This document shows, piece after piece, positions 11,106 to 20,949 of a DNA stretch of 64,000 bases. Positions within the stretch are counted from its first letter, which is position 1. Every line of letters begins with the position of its first letter. The notes under the pieces were generated by a model. The model was not told the DNA's origin, did not search any database, and saw only the letters and a program-made list of their open reading frames with translations. The DNA is taken from contig OY757014.1 of the NCBI GenBank assembly GCA_963580285.1, positions 98,005,372 to 98,069,371 of the forward strand, written 5' to 3'. The translations under genes and the position numbers were made by a program. The DNA comes from Lucinisca nassula (Eukaryota > Mollusca > Bivalvia > Lucinida > Lucinidae).

Positions 11106-11328
11106 GAAGCTTCCCCCGCCCATCAGGGCTTGAAGAAATAGATGAAACCTACCGCACATGAGTACTGGTGAATTAAACCGCTTAGAGGATCTAAGCCTGC
11201 CCAGGAAAAGCGGTGCGAGTCTGACCGTCCATGCTTACAAACCCTATTGGTTTCACTGGGTGACAGGGCTAGAGTTGTCATTTCATCTAAATGTTGGGTA
11301 AAAGTCCCAAAGAATTGGAAGTCACACA
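11106..11328 (+). mobile_element. SINE-A copy, internally deleted and 3'-truncated
   Basis: Starts at CCCCCGCCCATCAGGGCTTG, lacks about 40 bp after GAAGAAATAGATG, and stops at AATTGGAAGTCACACA without the GACGTTAAAC tail. It is joined to half of a TA-3 MITE at about 11330. Confidence 0.75.
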
Positions 11329-11479
11329 CAGCATACATTTGCAAGATAAAGGACTAAAATCTCCTAAATTATCCCCCACTGTTTCTTAAGTAGAGGGTTT
11401 CCCTAGGGGCTCAAGAATGAGTTCGACTCAGCCATGGTAAACGATCCATCGGTGTTCGAGCCATCTAAGTTCTACTGTA
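11329..11479. mobile_element. right half of a TA-3 MITE
   Basis: AGCATACATTTGCAAG through GAGTTCGACTCAGCCATGG to TTCTACTGTAG matches 26262-26405 of the complete TA-3 copy. The left half is absent and SINE-A sequence abuts the break. Confidence 0.65.
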
Positions 11480-11559
11480 GTTCCACTTTGAACTCTGTGT
11501 GATGGGGCTCGGATATTAACGTAAAAATCCTAAAAATTCATACACCTTGAGGACTTGCT

Positions 11560-11745
11560 GTAATTCTCCTAAAATTTTAACAAATTTGTTTCTTGATCCA
11601 ACAAGGAGTCTAAAAAGTGTAGACAGAATGGAAGACAGTGTAGACCCTGATCAGACTGTTCCTTCAGGAGACATCTGATCTGGCTCAGCACTGTTTGCTT
11701 GGGCCTGTCTGTCCGAAAACTGAGGATCAATACAGTAGTTGTGGA
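11560..11745. mobile_element. palindromic MITE with shared GATCAG core
   Basis: Reverse-oriented relative of 1030-1182: TTAACAAATTTGTTTC, GGAGTCTAAAAAG, then the hairpin GTGTAGACCCTGATCAGACT and its diverged complement, ending TTGGGCCTGTCTGTCC. Confidence 0.6.
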
Positions 11746-11965
11746 TATAAAATGAAGGATCATATAACCTCGCTAATGGCATCCCTGTTATTTTATTCCA
11801 AAAAGAAAGGAGTATAATCCATTAAGTACTTTTAAAGTGATGATCAGTTGGACAGAATAACACTTCACTATAATTGATGATCAAACAGCGGAATAAATGT
11901 ATATGTTTGGACACAGTTATTGGGTGTAGGTTTCCTAAGATAGGAGACTTTTCATAGCTCCAAAT

Positions 11966-12031
11966 AAGGATTGATTGATTGATTTAAGGCTTAATGTCCC
12001 CATCAACATTGTATAGGTCATTCTGGAGATG
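11966..12031 (-). mobile_element. SINE-A tail fragment at the edge of a minisatellite
   Basis: GATTGATTGATTTAAGGCTTAATGTCCC and GTATAGGTCATTCTGGAGAT are the reversed 3' tail and end of SINE-A. The sequence passes directly into the 29-bp array, so the array begins inside or at the edge of this SINE. Confidence 0.65.
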
Positions 12032-12857
12032 ACATCCCTGATCAGAGACAGCATTCCATGGCATCCCTGATCAGAGGCAGCATTCCATGACATCCCTGAT
12101 CAGATGCAGCATTCCATGGCATCCCTGATCAGATGCAGCTTTCCATGGCATCCCTGTTCAGATGCAGCTTTCCATGGCATCCCTGATCAGACACAGCATT
12201 CCATGGCATCCCTGACCAGACACAGCATTCCATGACATCCCTGATCAGACACAGCACTTCATGGCATCCCTAATCAGATGCAGCATTCCATGGCATCCCT
12301 GATCAGACACAGCATTCCATGACATCCCTGATCAGATGCAGCATTCCATGGCATCCCTGATCAGACGCAGCTTTCCATGGCATCCCTGATCAGAAGCAGC
12401 ATTCCCTGGCATCCCTGATCAGACACAGCATTCCATGGCATCCCTGATCAGACACAGCATTCCATAGCATCCCTGATCAGACTCAGCATTCCATGGCATC
12501 TCTGATCAGATGCAGCATTCCATGGCATCCCTAATCAAACACAGCATTCCATGACATCCCTGATCAGATGCAGCATTCCATGGCATCCCTGATCAGACAC
12601 AGCTTTCCATGGCATCCCTGATCAGACACAGCATTCCATGGCATCCCTGATCAGACACAGCATTCCATGGGATCCCTGATCAGATGCAGCATTCCATGGC
12701 ATCCCTGATCAGATGCAGCATTCCATGGCATCCCTGATCAGATGCAGCATTCCATGGCATCCCTGATCAGACACAGCATTCCATGGCATCCCTGATCAGC
12801 TGCAGCATTCCATGGCATCCCTGATCAGCTGCAGCATTCCATGGATCCTGATCAGAT
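12032..12857. repeat. 29-bp minisatellite, about 28 copies
   Basis: Tandem units with consensus CATCCCTGATCAGACACAGC followed by ATTCCATGG (29 bp). GACACAGC, GATGCAGC and GCTGCAGC variants are interspersed. Two short palindromes, TGATCA and CCATGG, occur in every unit. The unit closely resembles the hairpin centre of pbM-1 MITEs (for example GATCAGATGCAGCATTC at 30835-30851), so the array probably grew from a MITE hairpin. The last unit degrades into ATCCTGATCAGATGTTG. Confidence 0.95.
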
Positions 12858-12974
12858 GTTGTGTTCTATAAGATCTACTCAAGGCAAACCCTTATTTTGC
12901 GGTTGCCCCGCAAAAAAAAACAGGTTAAAGCCAAACTGAGCCACTCAGCTGACCTAAGTGAAACCCAACAACAA

Positions 12975-13060
12975 TTTTCCTATGCAGGCTTAGTACATCT
13001 CTTTCACCTGCCAGTGACAACTACCCTTCTTGAATCAGTGGAAGGAAGAGAGAACAACAC
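12975..13060 (-). mobile_element. SINE-C fragment
   Basis: CTACCCTTCTTGAATCAGTGG and GAAGAGAGAAC match the reversed SINE-C body (compare CTGCCCTTCTTGAATCAGCG at 26023-26042). Head and tail are not preserved. Confidence 0.5.
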
Positions 13061-13278
13061 TAGTAAATCTGATAAAATATTTTGTTTTTAATCTTGAAAA
13101 TTGAGCTTCAATATTTTTCCATTCATCATGTTTTCAGGAAACGCTACAACTTTTCTTGCACCTAGCTGTTCTAAGCATGGCACAATATAGGAGTCCGGTT
13201 TTCTGTCTGTTAGTCAATCCGCCAACAATGGTGTCAACCCAAACTTCAACCCAAATCTCAGTTCAGGTTCATGTTTAA

Positions 13279-13500
13279 ATCCATCTGGTACCGGAAACCC
13301 TAAAACGGGTAGCCTGGCAAACAGTGCAGGCCCAGATCAGACGCCGCAAAATGCAGCGTCTGATCAGGGCCTACAGTGTTTGCAAGAAGTTCAACCATTT
13401 TTGTAAAAAAATTTTATGAAAATACAACCTGACAGCCCTAAATTTTGAAATGAACTCCTGCTATACATAAGGAGGAAGATTCCATTTGGTACAAAAAGGG
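13279..13500 (+). mobile_element. pbM-1 MITE (TTAA target)
   Basis: Flanked by TTAA at 13275-13278 and 13501-13504. It begins ATCCATCTGGTACCGGAAAC and ends CATTTGGTACAAAAAGGG, with a hairpin around CAGACGCCGCAAAATGCAGC at 13338-13357. The TTAA flanks plus a GGG terminus fit piggyBac-type elements. There is no coding capacity. Confidence 0.8.
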
Positions 13501-13618
13501 TTAAGAACTACAGGCAAGACATTGCCTTCAGCAACCTTTTTTGTCACATTCTAAACATTCTAAAAAACAATGTTAAACAAATTATTTTCTTGAAACAGAA
13601 TGCAAAATAATGAATGAC

Positions 13619-13905
13619 ATCATTATGATAACGCACCCTTGGGACATAGTGCATTTTTCACATATCCAAAATGGCTACTTTTTTGATGAAAATCCTTGAT
13701 ATTTTTGTTATTAATGTTCAAAGCATAGGTTGAGGGTGCTCGTTAGAACCGCCTCAGTGAGGCGGTTCTAACGAGTACCCACAACATATGCCATGGAGCA
13801 GAAATAAGAAAAATAATGTATACCCCCGTAAACCCCAGTTTTCTCTATATAAAGTGGGGTTTAGGGGGCTCTTCTTTTCACGGACTTGTACACGCGATGT
13901 GATAT
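13619..13905 (-). mobile_element. Pal-1 MITE
   Basis: A fold-back element whose centre is GAACCGCCTCAGTGAGGCGG (13747-13766) inside GTGCTCGTTAGAACC arms. One flank carries TTATGATAACGCACCC, the other CACGGACTTGTACACGCG; ACCCCAGTTTTCTCTATATA is a family hallmark. Other copies: 17790-20085 (interrupted), 20583-20866, 29632-29875, 37690-37982 and 39318-39575. Confidence 0.8.
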
Positions 13906-14282
13906 TAGAATGTAGTCAGGAAAAATAAATGCCACCAATCTGAATCAAAGCGCCAAAGGCACTGAAATGACAGATTCTATGAGAAAATCAAAACACTGTG
14001 AAAACTTACAGACAATCTTTCTAAAAAGATCTTAGAAATTTAGTACTGCAAATTCCATTGTATGATATGTTTGCAGATGTCTATACACTGTTAGAATCAT
14101 GAAATGCCATTTGATGTTTCAAATTTTGGAAAGAAACTATTTACGTTTTCAAAACCAAACATTAAAATTCAAGTTTTAACAATACTACTGTCAATTAGTA
14201 ACATTTTTGTCTGGTCCGTTGTGGATACCTCCCCCCAAAAGATACTCTATTTTTCACAAAGAGATCGGAGGAGAAAGGCTGG

Positions 14283-14468
14283 TCAGTCCAGTACATGAAT
14301 TCCATTGGCTTGAAGACATTTTTGAGTAAGAACAGCACTATAAACCCGCGCGTAATCCTTCTGGATTAGATATCCCGGATTCTGAGCGTAAACAAATAAA
14401 TGGAACCACGTGAGGCCGACGCACTTGATTGATGTAACGTCTCGCTGTTCAGTTAACGTCTCAGCCAT
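14283..14468 (-). CDS. candidate small protein or alternative first exon (unrecognised)
   Basis: A 61-codon minus-strand frame starting MAETLTEQRDVTSIKC and ending CLQANGIHVLD, then TGA. The start context AAGATCATGG has A at -3 and G at +4, a strong animal initiation context. Codons look protein-like, and the frame lies in a CpG-rich patch with few repeats, unlike its surroundings. No family is recognised; there is no signal peptide and no membrane segment. It could be a tiny gene, a first exon whose donor I cannot place, or chance. It is on the same strand as the PDZ gene, so an alternative N-terminus is possible. Confidence 0.3.
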   Translation of the reverse strand: MAETLTEQRDVTSIKCVGLTWFHLFVYAQNPGYLIQKDYARVYSAVLTQKCLQANGIHVLD

Positions 14469-15300
14469 GATCTTGAATGTTCTTAATGTCGCTAGCTACA
14501 TGCAATAGCTCGACATACCATTTCGCTTATTCCATCCGATATGTCATGCTCTATTTCGCACGCGTCGCCTCGGCATACCTTACACCTATATGTCGAAACA
14601 TCCCGAAACGACTATCGGCGTGATTCACGCTGAAGTGCACGGGCCTACGTGGCCTAGTGGTTAAGAGCGCTGACTCTTGACCATTAGGTCTCTCACAGCT
14701 GTGGTTCGAGCCTCGCTCGGGTCACATGTGAGACGCCAAGTTCTGCAACGGAAGGTCAGGTGGTTTTTCTCCGGGTACTCCGGTTTTCGCCCGCCTCTGA
14801 TTAACGATCGGCTCGATATGAGTGAAATAATCTTGAAAGGATCGTAAAAAAAAAAAAAATAACGCTGAAGTGCGATGTGTCACTGAAACGAATATCACGT
14901 GAGTCGCTTAGACGCCAATATACATGTACGTATTTCATGCGCCAGCGTAAGTGTTCCGTAATGTGTCGACGTCTTAATTTTGGTCACGACTGGGAGTCTA
15001 GCTCTCAAAAGTGCATCGCATAAGGGGTCAGTGCTTATTAGTCGGTAGTTGAAACCCTTTGTTTATCTACAGGTACAGTGTAGCAGATGCCGGCGGAAAT
15101 CTGCTTCGCATATGCGTCTGTCGGATGAATCGATCTTGACGTACTGACGTCGACGTCAGTCTTCCGCTACGTCGACGTCCAGTAGCGTCTTCTGTTGATA
15201 GTAAGATGTCGCTCCAACAGACAAATAGATCACACACATGTGGCACCCAAAATCAGAGTCAACTCCATCCGCTTTCCGACCAGCTTCTAACTGTCCATTA
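14290..15300. promoter_or_regulatory. CpG-rich intronic patch, possible internal promoter
   Basis: CG dinucleotides are much more frequent here than in the flanking introns (for example CGCACGCGTCGCCTCGG at 14558-14574 and GTACTGACGTCGACGTCAGT at 15141-15160). The only insertion inside is one SINE-D. Intragenic DNA of molluscs is often methylated and CpG-depleted, so a CpG-rich segment may be an unmethylated regulatory region. No TATA box is claimed. GACGTC palindromes around 15145-15180 could be CREB-like or E4F-like sites, which is only a guess. Confidence 0.35.
14639..14861 (+). mobile_element. SINE-D copy with 12-bp target duplication
   Basis: A tRNA-derived SINE of 223 bp: A-box-like GTGGCCTAGTGGTTAAGAGC and B-box-like GGTTCGAGCCTC, a body with TTCTCCGGGTACTCCGG, and a poly-A tail. 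It is flanked by perfect direct repeats ACGCTGAAGTGC at 14627-14638 and 14862-14873, which fixes its ends. A reversed copy is at 31018-31240. The tRNA-like head is not an independent tRNA gene, as the acceptor stem does not pair. Confidence 0.9.
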
Positions 15301-15469
15301 GAAGCCTCCGTGGTGTAGTGGTTATGCTACTCGCCTTGTTAACCAGGGATCGCAGGATCGATCCCGGACTTCTCCAGACTTTCGGATGTGTCTTTAAACC
15401 GAGGTATCGTCTCCGTATGACCTTAGCTGTTGGTGGGACGTAAAACTCAAACACTCACTCACTCACTCA
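15298..15469 (+). mobile_element. SINE-B copy with 9-bp target duplication
   Basis: Full-length reference copy, 172 bp: head GAAGCCTCCGTGGTGTAGTG, B box GGATCGATCCC, then GGTGGGACGTAAAACTCAAA and a (CACT)n tail. Direct repeats AACTGTCCA lie at 15289-15297 and 15470-15478. Confidence 0.9.
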
Positions 15470-15643
15470 AACTGTCCAGGGTTTAATGAAAAATGTTGCA
15501 ATATGTTCTCACTTGATGCTTTTTGAGAACAAAATACAATTTCTTCTTTTCTAGGCACGACCTTACATCACACATCAAAAGTTTGATCCTGAACATGTGG
15601 TTTCTATCAGTGCTGGTGTGAAGGTGGTACACAGGATCGTTGG

Positions 15644-15948
15644 CCCCCGCCCATCGGGGCTTAAAGAAATAGATGGGCTGCATGATGTTTCCACGCAGAG
15701 CTGAAACCGAACCGCCCACGAGTACTGGTAATCTGCTTAGAGGATCTAAGCCTGCCCAGGCAAAGAGGTGCGAGTCGGACCGTCCATGCATATAAATCCT
15801 ATTGGTTTCATTCGGCGGCTGGGCTTGAGATGTCATTTCATCTCAGTATCGGGTAAATGTCCCACAAAATGGAAGCAACGTCTCCTAAATGACATGTACA
15901 GTGTTGACGGGGACGTTAAACCTCAAATCAAACAAAACAAAACACAGG
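15644..15948 (+). mobile_element. SINE-A copy
   Basis: Full-length: begins GGCCCCCGCCCATCGGGGCT, ends GACGTTAAACCTCAAATC plus a CAAAACAAAACA tail. Open frames across it (for example 15483-15836 on the minus strand) recur in other SINE-A copies and are not genes. Confidence 0.85.
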
Positions 15949-15959
15949 ATCGTGGCCGG

Positions 15960-17785
15960 ACTGGTTGATTGATTCAACCTTTTTAGCTTAAGGGCATGGT
16001 GCCGAAGCTGAAGATTTTGATAAGAAGCGCGTTCTGCAGCGTCCGAACTTGGTCTACAGTTTGTCAAGCTCACCCTATGATTCAAGGATGACCCTCTTCA
16101 GTCTTAAGGAATACCCTGATCTCACTGCGGCTATTTTCTGCAAGAAAAAGGTTATTCTGAGAAGTCAGTGACAGTCACGTAGACGCTATCTCTGAATCGC
16201 TTTTTTTATCAGTAACTTCGGGTCGAATGCCAAACAATCAACCCAAACATAGCCGGGTCGTTTGTCAGTCTTAGGTACATGTAAGTGTTATCTGTAAAAT
16301 CTTCACTTGAATAAAACGTTCGATCTGGCAAACAATGTAGACTAAGATCAAACGCCACAGAACACGGTGCTGATCTTGTTCTACATTTTTTGCATCAGTT
16401 ACTAAAATCCGTTAAGTTTAAACGGATCAGTCCAAGTCCTCGTTCATGACCAGCCTGCATTTAGAGACAATCGGCATGAGTGTTGTCAGTGATTTGATTT
16501 ATTCACTGCCTTGAGTTTCTGGAGTGTACTCTTCCATCACTGAAGTATGGCTCGTCCATTCTGCTAAATATGGCACGTAGAGTTATATCACAGGACCTAC
16601 ACTGTTTGCATAGGTATCTGTACCATATTCCAGGGTTGAAAGGGACAGCCTTTCTCGCAAAATCTGATATACACCTAGTTGTAACTGACCTAGACTTGAC
16701 ATCGAATGTCGAAAAAAACCCATTAATATTCTGGTCTGCAGCTGACCGGCTGGTCTTTAAGGATTAAATATTGACAGCACTGTTAGAAAACAGTGTAAAA
16801 CCTGAGCAGACGTCTGAGCAGGTGCCGCATTGCTGTAGGTATACAGTCTCACATGATGCAGCTGATTCATATGAAATGCTGAATCTATTCTCTGAAAGGT
16901 AAGATAAAGTCGTCTGCTTCAAAAGTTTGTATTGCGATTATAGGATGTACAATTTTGATAACTGCGCCTAACCGGACTATATTTTTGTGCGGACGCATAT
17001 TTCTTTGGCGGTCAAAGCCGGAAGAAAGTCGTAAGAAAGCCGGAACTACTTTACAACACGCAGGATAGCAAGAGATGACAGATTGAATCTGTCATTAAAA
17101 ATCGAAAGCTTACAGCCTTTGACTGTGTCAGAGAGGTGATATTCATAAAATCAGACAATTTTTATGCAAGTCATGATCTTGTACACACTGTCATTGGTCT
17201 GTCAGACAAAAGACCATCCAGCAATGTGAGCTTTTGTCTCCTAGTCAAGATCCCATCTTCCTTATTTTCCCAAGAGAAATAAAAACATATCAAAATGAAC
17301 ATCAGTCTGTCACAAAATTATCTCTCAACAACAGAAGACAATATAATAAGTCTGCTGCCTGGAAAATGAGCCTTGCCCCTTACATCATAAACAATTACAC
17401 AAAATGACTAGTTAGTGAATAAGTCTTTTCTAAAACTTCCATTTTTCTACGTTTAAAATAATATAAGTGCGGAAAAGATCAAAATGAAACTAAAACATTT
17501 AAGTTCAGGTTAATAAAAAATAAAACTTTTTTTCAACTGCACGAGATAAGGAACATTTTAGGTCAAGATGGCTGAAATGACAGACATCAGTTGTGCTGAA
17601 GTTCCCTAGAGATTCACGAAATATAAATTTGTTTCTACACTTTCACTTAAAGTGAAAAAGATCAATAAGGCAAGCACTTTTCTACAAATTAGATCATTTC
17701 TTTTATGGTGTACTAAGCTGATGCTTTCAAACTCACAAATATTGTGAAAACCAGACAATCATCACAAAAACATGCTTTACTAAAT
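15960..17785. other. intron, mostly unrecognised; decayed hairpin MITEs
   Basis: The only repeats seen are degraded relatives of the shared hairpin core, at 16325-16392 (GGCAAACAATGTAGACTAAG to TACATTTTTTGCA) and 16785-16850 (AACAGTGTAAAACC). From 16900 to 17780 the sequence is AT-rich with no coding frame, exon signal or recognised family. Confidence 0.4.
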
Positions 17786-17980
17786 TTGACCCCCTTGAAC
17801 CCCACTTTTATATAGTAAAACTGGAGTTTACAGGCTTAAACCTTATTTTTCTTATTTCTGTTCTAAATATAGATTATGGGTACTCGTTAGAACCGCCTCA
17901 ATGAGGCGGTTCTAACAAGTACCCCCTCAATGACGCGGTTCTAGCAAGTACCCATAATCTATATTTTGAGCAGAAATTAG

Positions 17981-19218
17981 AACAAGAGGGCCATGATGGC
18001 CCTGGATCGCTCACCTGATCCATAGAGTAACAAGTGGGCCTAGGGAAGGGACATTATTGACCCCAAGGTTAAAACGTGCATAATGTTGAGGGAGGTCTAA
18101 AAAGGTGAAGCTTCATACCAAATATCAACAAAGGCTATAATTGTCCACTAGATCTGGCTCCATACCAAATATCAAAGACATGGGCCTTGCAGTTTCAGAG
18201 AAGAAGATTTTTAAAGATTAAAAGCAAAGGGTCTCGGGGCGGGGGCATTTTTGGCCCCAGGGCTATAATTTGAACAATCTTGATAGAGGTCCACTAGATG
18301 AAATTTCACACCAAATATCAAAGACCTTGGCCTTGTGGTTTCACAGAAGAAGATTTTTAAAGATTTCCCCTATATAAGTCTATGTAAAACAAAAAGGCCC
18401 CGAGGCGGGGGCATTTTTGGTCTCAGGGCTATAATTTGAACAATCTTGTTAGAGGTCCACTAGCTGAAGCTTCATACCAAATATCAAAGACCTAGGCCTT
18501 GTGGTTACAGAGAAGAAGATTTTTCAAGATTTTCCCTATATAAGTCTACATAAAACCAAAGGCCCCGGAGCGGGGGCATTTTTGGTCCCAGGGCTATAAT
18601 TTGAACAATCTTGGTAGGGGTCCACAAGATGAAGCTTCATACCAATATCAAAGACCGGGGCCTTGCAGTTTCAGAGGAGAAGATTTTTAAAGATTTTCCC
18701 TACATAAGCCTATGTAAAAGCCCTGGGGTGGGGGCATTTTTGGCCCCAGCACCATAATTTGAACAATCTTGGTAGGGGTTAACTAGATGAAGCTTCATAC
18801 CAAATAGCAAAGACCTTGGCCTTGCAGTTTCAGAGAAGAAGATTTTTGAAGATTTTCCTATATAAGCCCATGTTAAACCAAAGGGCCCCGGGCGGGGGCA
18901 TTTTTGCCCCAGCACTATAATTTGAACAATCTTGGTAGAGATCCACTAGCTGAAGCTTCATACCAAATATCAAAGACCTGGGCCTTGTGGTTTCAGAGAA
19001 GAAGATTTTTTAAGTTTTCGGTGAAAAAATCTATGTTTGGCTCCTGTGACCTATATCTGCAACAGACCGGAACCATTTGAACAACTTTGAAAGGGGACCA
19101 CCTAAGGATCATTCCTGTGAAGTTTGGTCAAAATCCGATCAGCGGTTTAGGAGGAGATGTCGTTTGAAGAAATTGTTTACGCACGGATGACAGACAGAAA
19201 GTGATCCTAATATAAATC
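17981..19218 (+). mobile_element. core-repeat element (AGAGGGCC type) with 165-bp internal units
   Basis: Starts ACAAGAGGGCCATGATGGCC, a 15-bp hairpin near the end, then CTGGATCGCTCACCTGATCC. The centre has about six tandem units of about 165 bp containing ATAATTTGAACAATCTTGG, GAAGCTTCATACCAAATATC and GGGGCGGGGGCATTTTTGG. After the array comes a unique tail with GGAACCATTTGAACAACTTT and GTTTAGGAGGAGATGTCG. It lacks the GTGAGCTAA terminus and runs straight into the next element, so it is 3'-truncated. Small frames across the units are not genes. Confidence 0.8.
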
Positions 19219-20042
19219 ACAAGAGGGCCATGATGGCCCTGGATCGCTCACCTGATCCATAGTGTAACAAGTGGGCCCCAGAGAGGGCCATTATTGGCCC
19301 CAGGGCTTTAATGTGCATAATGTTGAGGGAGGTCTTAAAGGTGAAGCTTCATACCAAATATCAACAAAGGCTAAAATTTGAACAATCTTGGCAAAGGTCC
19401 ACTAGATGAAGCTACACATCAAATATCAAAGACCTGGGCCTAGCGGTTTCAGAGAAGAAGATTTTTAAAGATTTTGCCTATATAAGCCTATGTAAAATCA
19501 AAGGGCCCCGAGACAGGGGCATTTTTTGCCCCAGCACTATAATTTGAACAATCTTGGTAGGGGTCCACTAGATGAAGCTTCATACCAAATATCAAAGACC
19601 TGGGCCTTGTGGTTTCAGAGAAGAAGATTTTTAAAGATTTTCCCTATATAAGCCTATGTAAAACCAAAGGGCCCCAGGGCGGGGGCATTTTTGGCCCCAG
19701 CATTATAATTTGAACAATCTTGGTAGGGGTCCACTAGATGAAGCTTCATACCAAATATCAAAGACCTGGGCCTTGTGGTTTCAGAGAAGAAGATTTTTTA
19801 AGTTTTTGGTAAAAAAAATCTATTTTTTGCTCCTGTGACCTAGATGTGCAACGGACCGGAACCATTTGAACACATTTGAAAGGGGACCACCTTTGGATCA
19901 TTCCTGTGAAGTTTGGTCAAAATCCGATCAGTGGTTTAGGAGGAGATGTCGTTTAAAGAAATTGTTTACGCACGCACGGACGCACGACGGACAAAAAGTG
20001 ATCCCAAAAGCTCACCTCGTCACTACGTGACGGTGAGCTAAA
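19219..20042 (+). mobile_element. core-repeat element, complete, with terminal hairpin
   Basis: Same start as the preceding element (ACAAGAGGGCCATGATGGCC) with about three 165-bp core units. It ends in a strong hairpin (AGCTCACCTCGTCACTACGT, pairing with GACGGTGAGCT) followed by CTAAAA. A hairpin just before a CTAA end recalls Helitron 3' ends, but neither a 5' TC nor an AT insertion site was confirmed. Complete relatives are at 31627-32697 and 60700-62273. Confidence 0.75.
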
Positions 20043-20102
20043 AATATCACAATTTTTCATGATAAAATTTTCGTTTTTTCGGCGGTGAAGTTTTTTTTTT
20101 TT

Positions 20103-20335
20103 TTAGTTTTACGTCTCACCAACAGCTAAGGTCATATGGAGTTTAACCACCCAGTCAACACCACAAAAGTCATATCAAGCTTGTCAATATACCTATCCAC
20201 ACTTTTCCTGGGTGGACAAATCCGTCCCTCGGGATCACTGTCCGGCATCATTCGACTGGCCCAATGATGCCGGACAGTGATCCCGAGGGACAGGTTTTTC
20301 CATCCACCCCTCACACCCATGTAACATTCTTATTA
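20103..20335 (-). mobile_element. SINE-B and SINE-C fragments followed by a Pal-2 hairpin MITE
   Basis: TTTTACGTCTCACCAACAGC (20104-20123) is reversed SINE-B. CACCCAGTCAACAC and CTATCCACACTTTTCCTGGG (20148-20210) are reversed SINE-C. From 20213 a hairpin element follows: CCCTCGGGATCACTGTCCGG pairs with 20270-20292, inside TGGACAAATCCGTC / GGTTTTTCCATCCACCC outer arms. The better Pal-2 copy is at 33486-33630. Confidence 0.65.
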
Positions 20336-20582
20336 CCTGGCAGTATGAAATTTACCATAATTCAAACAGCACAATTCAAAAGCAGGCCATTGTAGCAGGG
20401 ATGCCCTGCAATGTAGTGGAAAAGCTACAGAAAACATGTACACTTCATATTTTCCGGTTCTGTGGTGTATTCCTTGCTTCCAAAGGAAAACCCTTTTATA
20501 GAACATATTGTCTTGTAAAATACAAGCTTGTTGTTCTCACCAGACTGTGAACTGAGATTCAATAGTACAATACCTAATAATC

Positions 20583-20866
20583 ATCACGTGAACAAGTCCG
20601 TGAAATGAAGATCCCCTAAACCCCACTTTATATAGAGAAAACTGGTGTTAAGGGTGTATACATTATTTTCCTTATTTCTGCTCCAAGACATATGTTGTGG
20701 GTACTCGTTAGAACCGCCTCAATGAGGTGGTTCTAACGAGTACCCAAAACCTATGTTATGAGTATAAATAAGAAAAATATCATAAATTTTCATCAGAAAA
20801 TTATCTTTTTTTGAGGTATGAAAAATTGCACTATATCACACGGACGTGTTATCATAATGCTTGTAT
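20583..20866 (+). mobile_element. Pal-1 MITE
   Basis: Begins CACGTGAACAAGTCCGTGAA, contains CCCCACTTTATATAGAGAAA, a fold-back centred on CGCCTCAATGAGG (20715-20727), and ends near GGACGTGTTATCATAATGC. Confidence 0.8.
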
Positions 20867-20949
20867 TTTTTCTAGAAAAATGAGAGAAGCTTTCGCAAAT
20901 GCAAAAGCTAATCCCTTTTTCTTTTAGCAACAAGAATTCCACCAAAAGC

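Larger units (their letters stand above)
17790..20085. mobile_element. Pal-1 MITE split by two core-repeat elements
   Basis: The left part (17790-17978) has GGGTACTCGTTAGAACCGCC with its complement, plus a second short copy of the palindrome arm. It ends in GAGCAGAAATTAG. The right part resumes at about 20043 with AATATCACAATTTTTCAT, the phrase that follows AAATAAGAAA in intact Pal-1 copies (compare 20769-20792). Everything from 17981 to 20042 is therefore inserted in this MITE. Confidence 0.65.

Noticed and set aside
13738..13790. Rho-independent terminator or riboswitch-like hairpin
   Set aside because: These stable hairpins are the centres of fold-back MITEs repeated through the window, and the genome is eukaryotic.
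14641..14715. tRNA gene
   Set aside because: A and B boxes are present, but the acceptor stem does not pair and the sequence continues into a SINE body, poly-A tail and target duplication.
15483..15836. 117-codon minus-strand frame and similar frames at 27714, 33668, 36542 and 58569
   Set aside because: All share the same peptide phrases because they read antisense through SINE-A copies.
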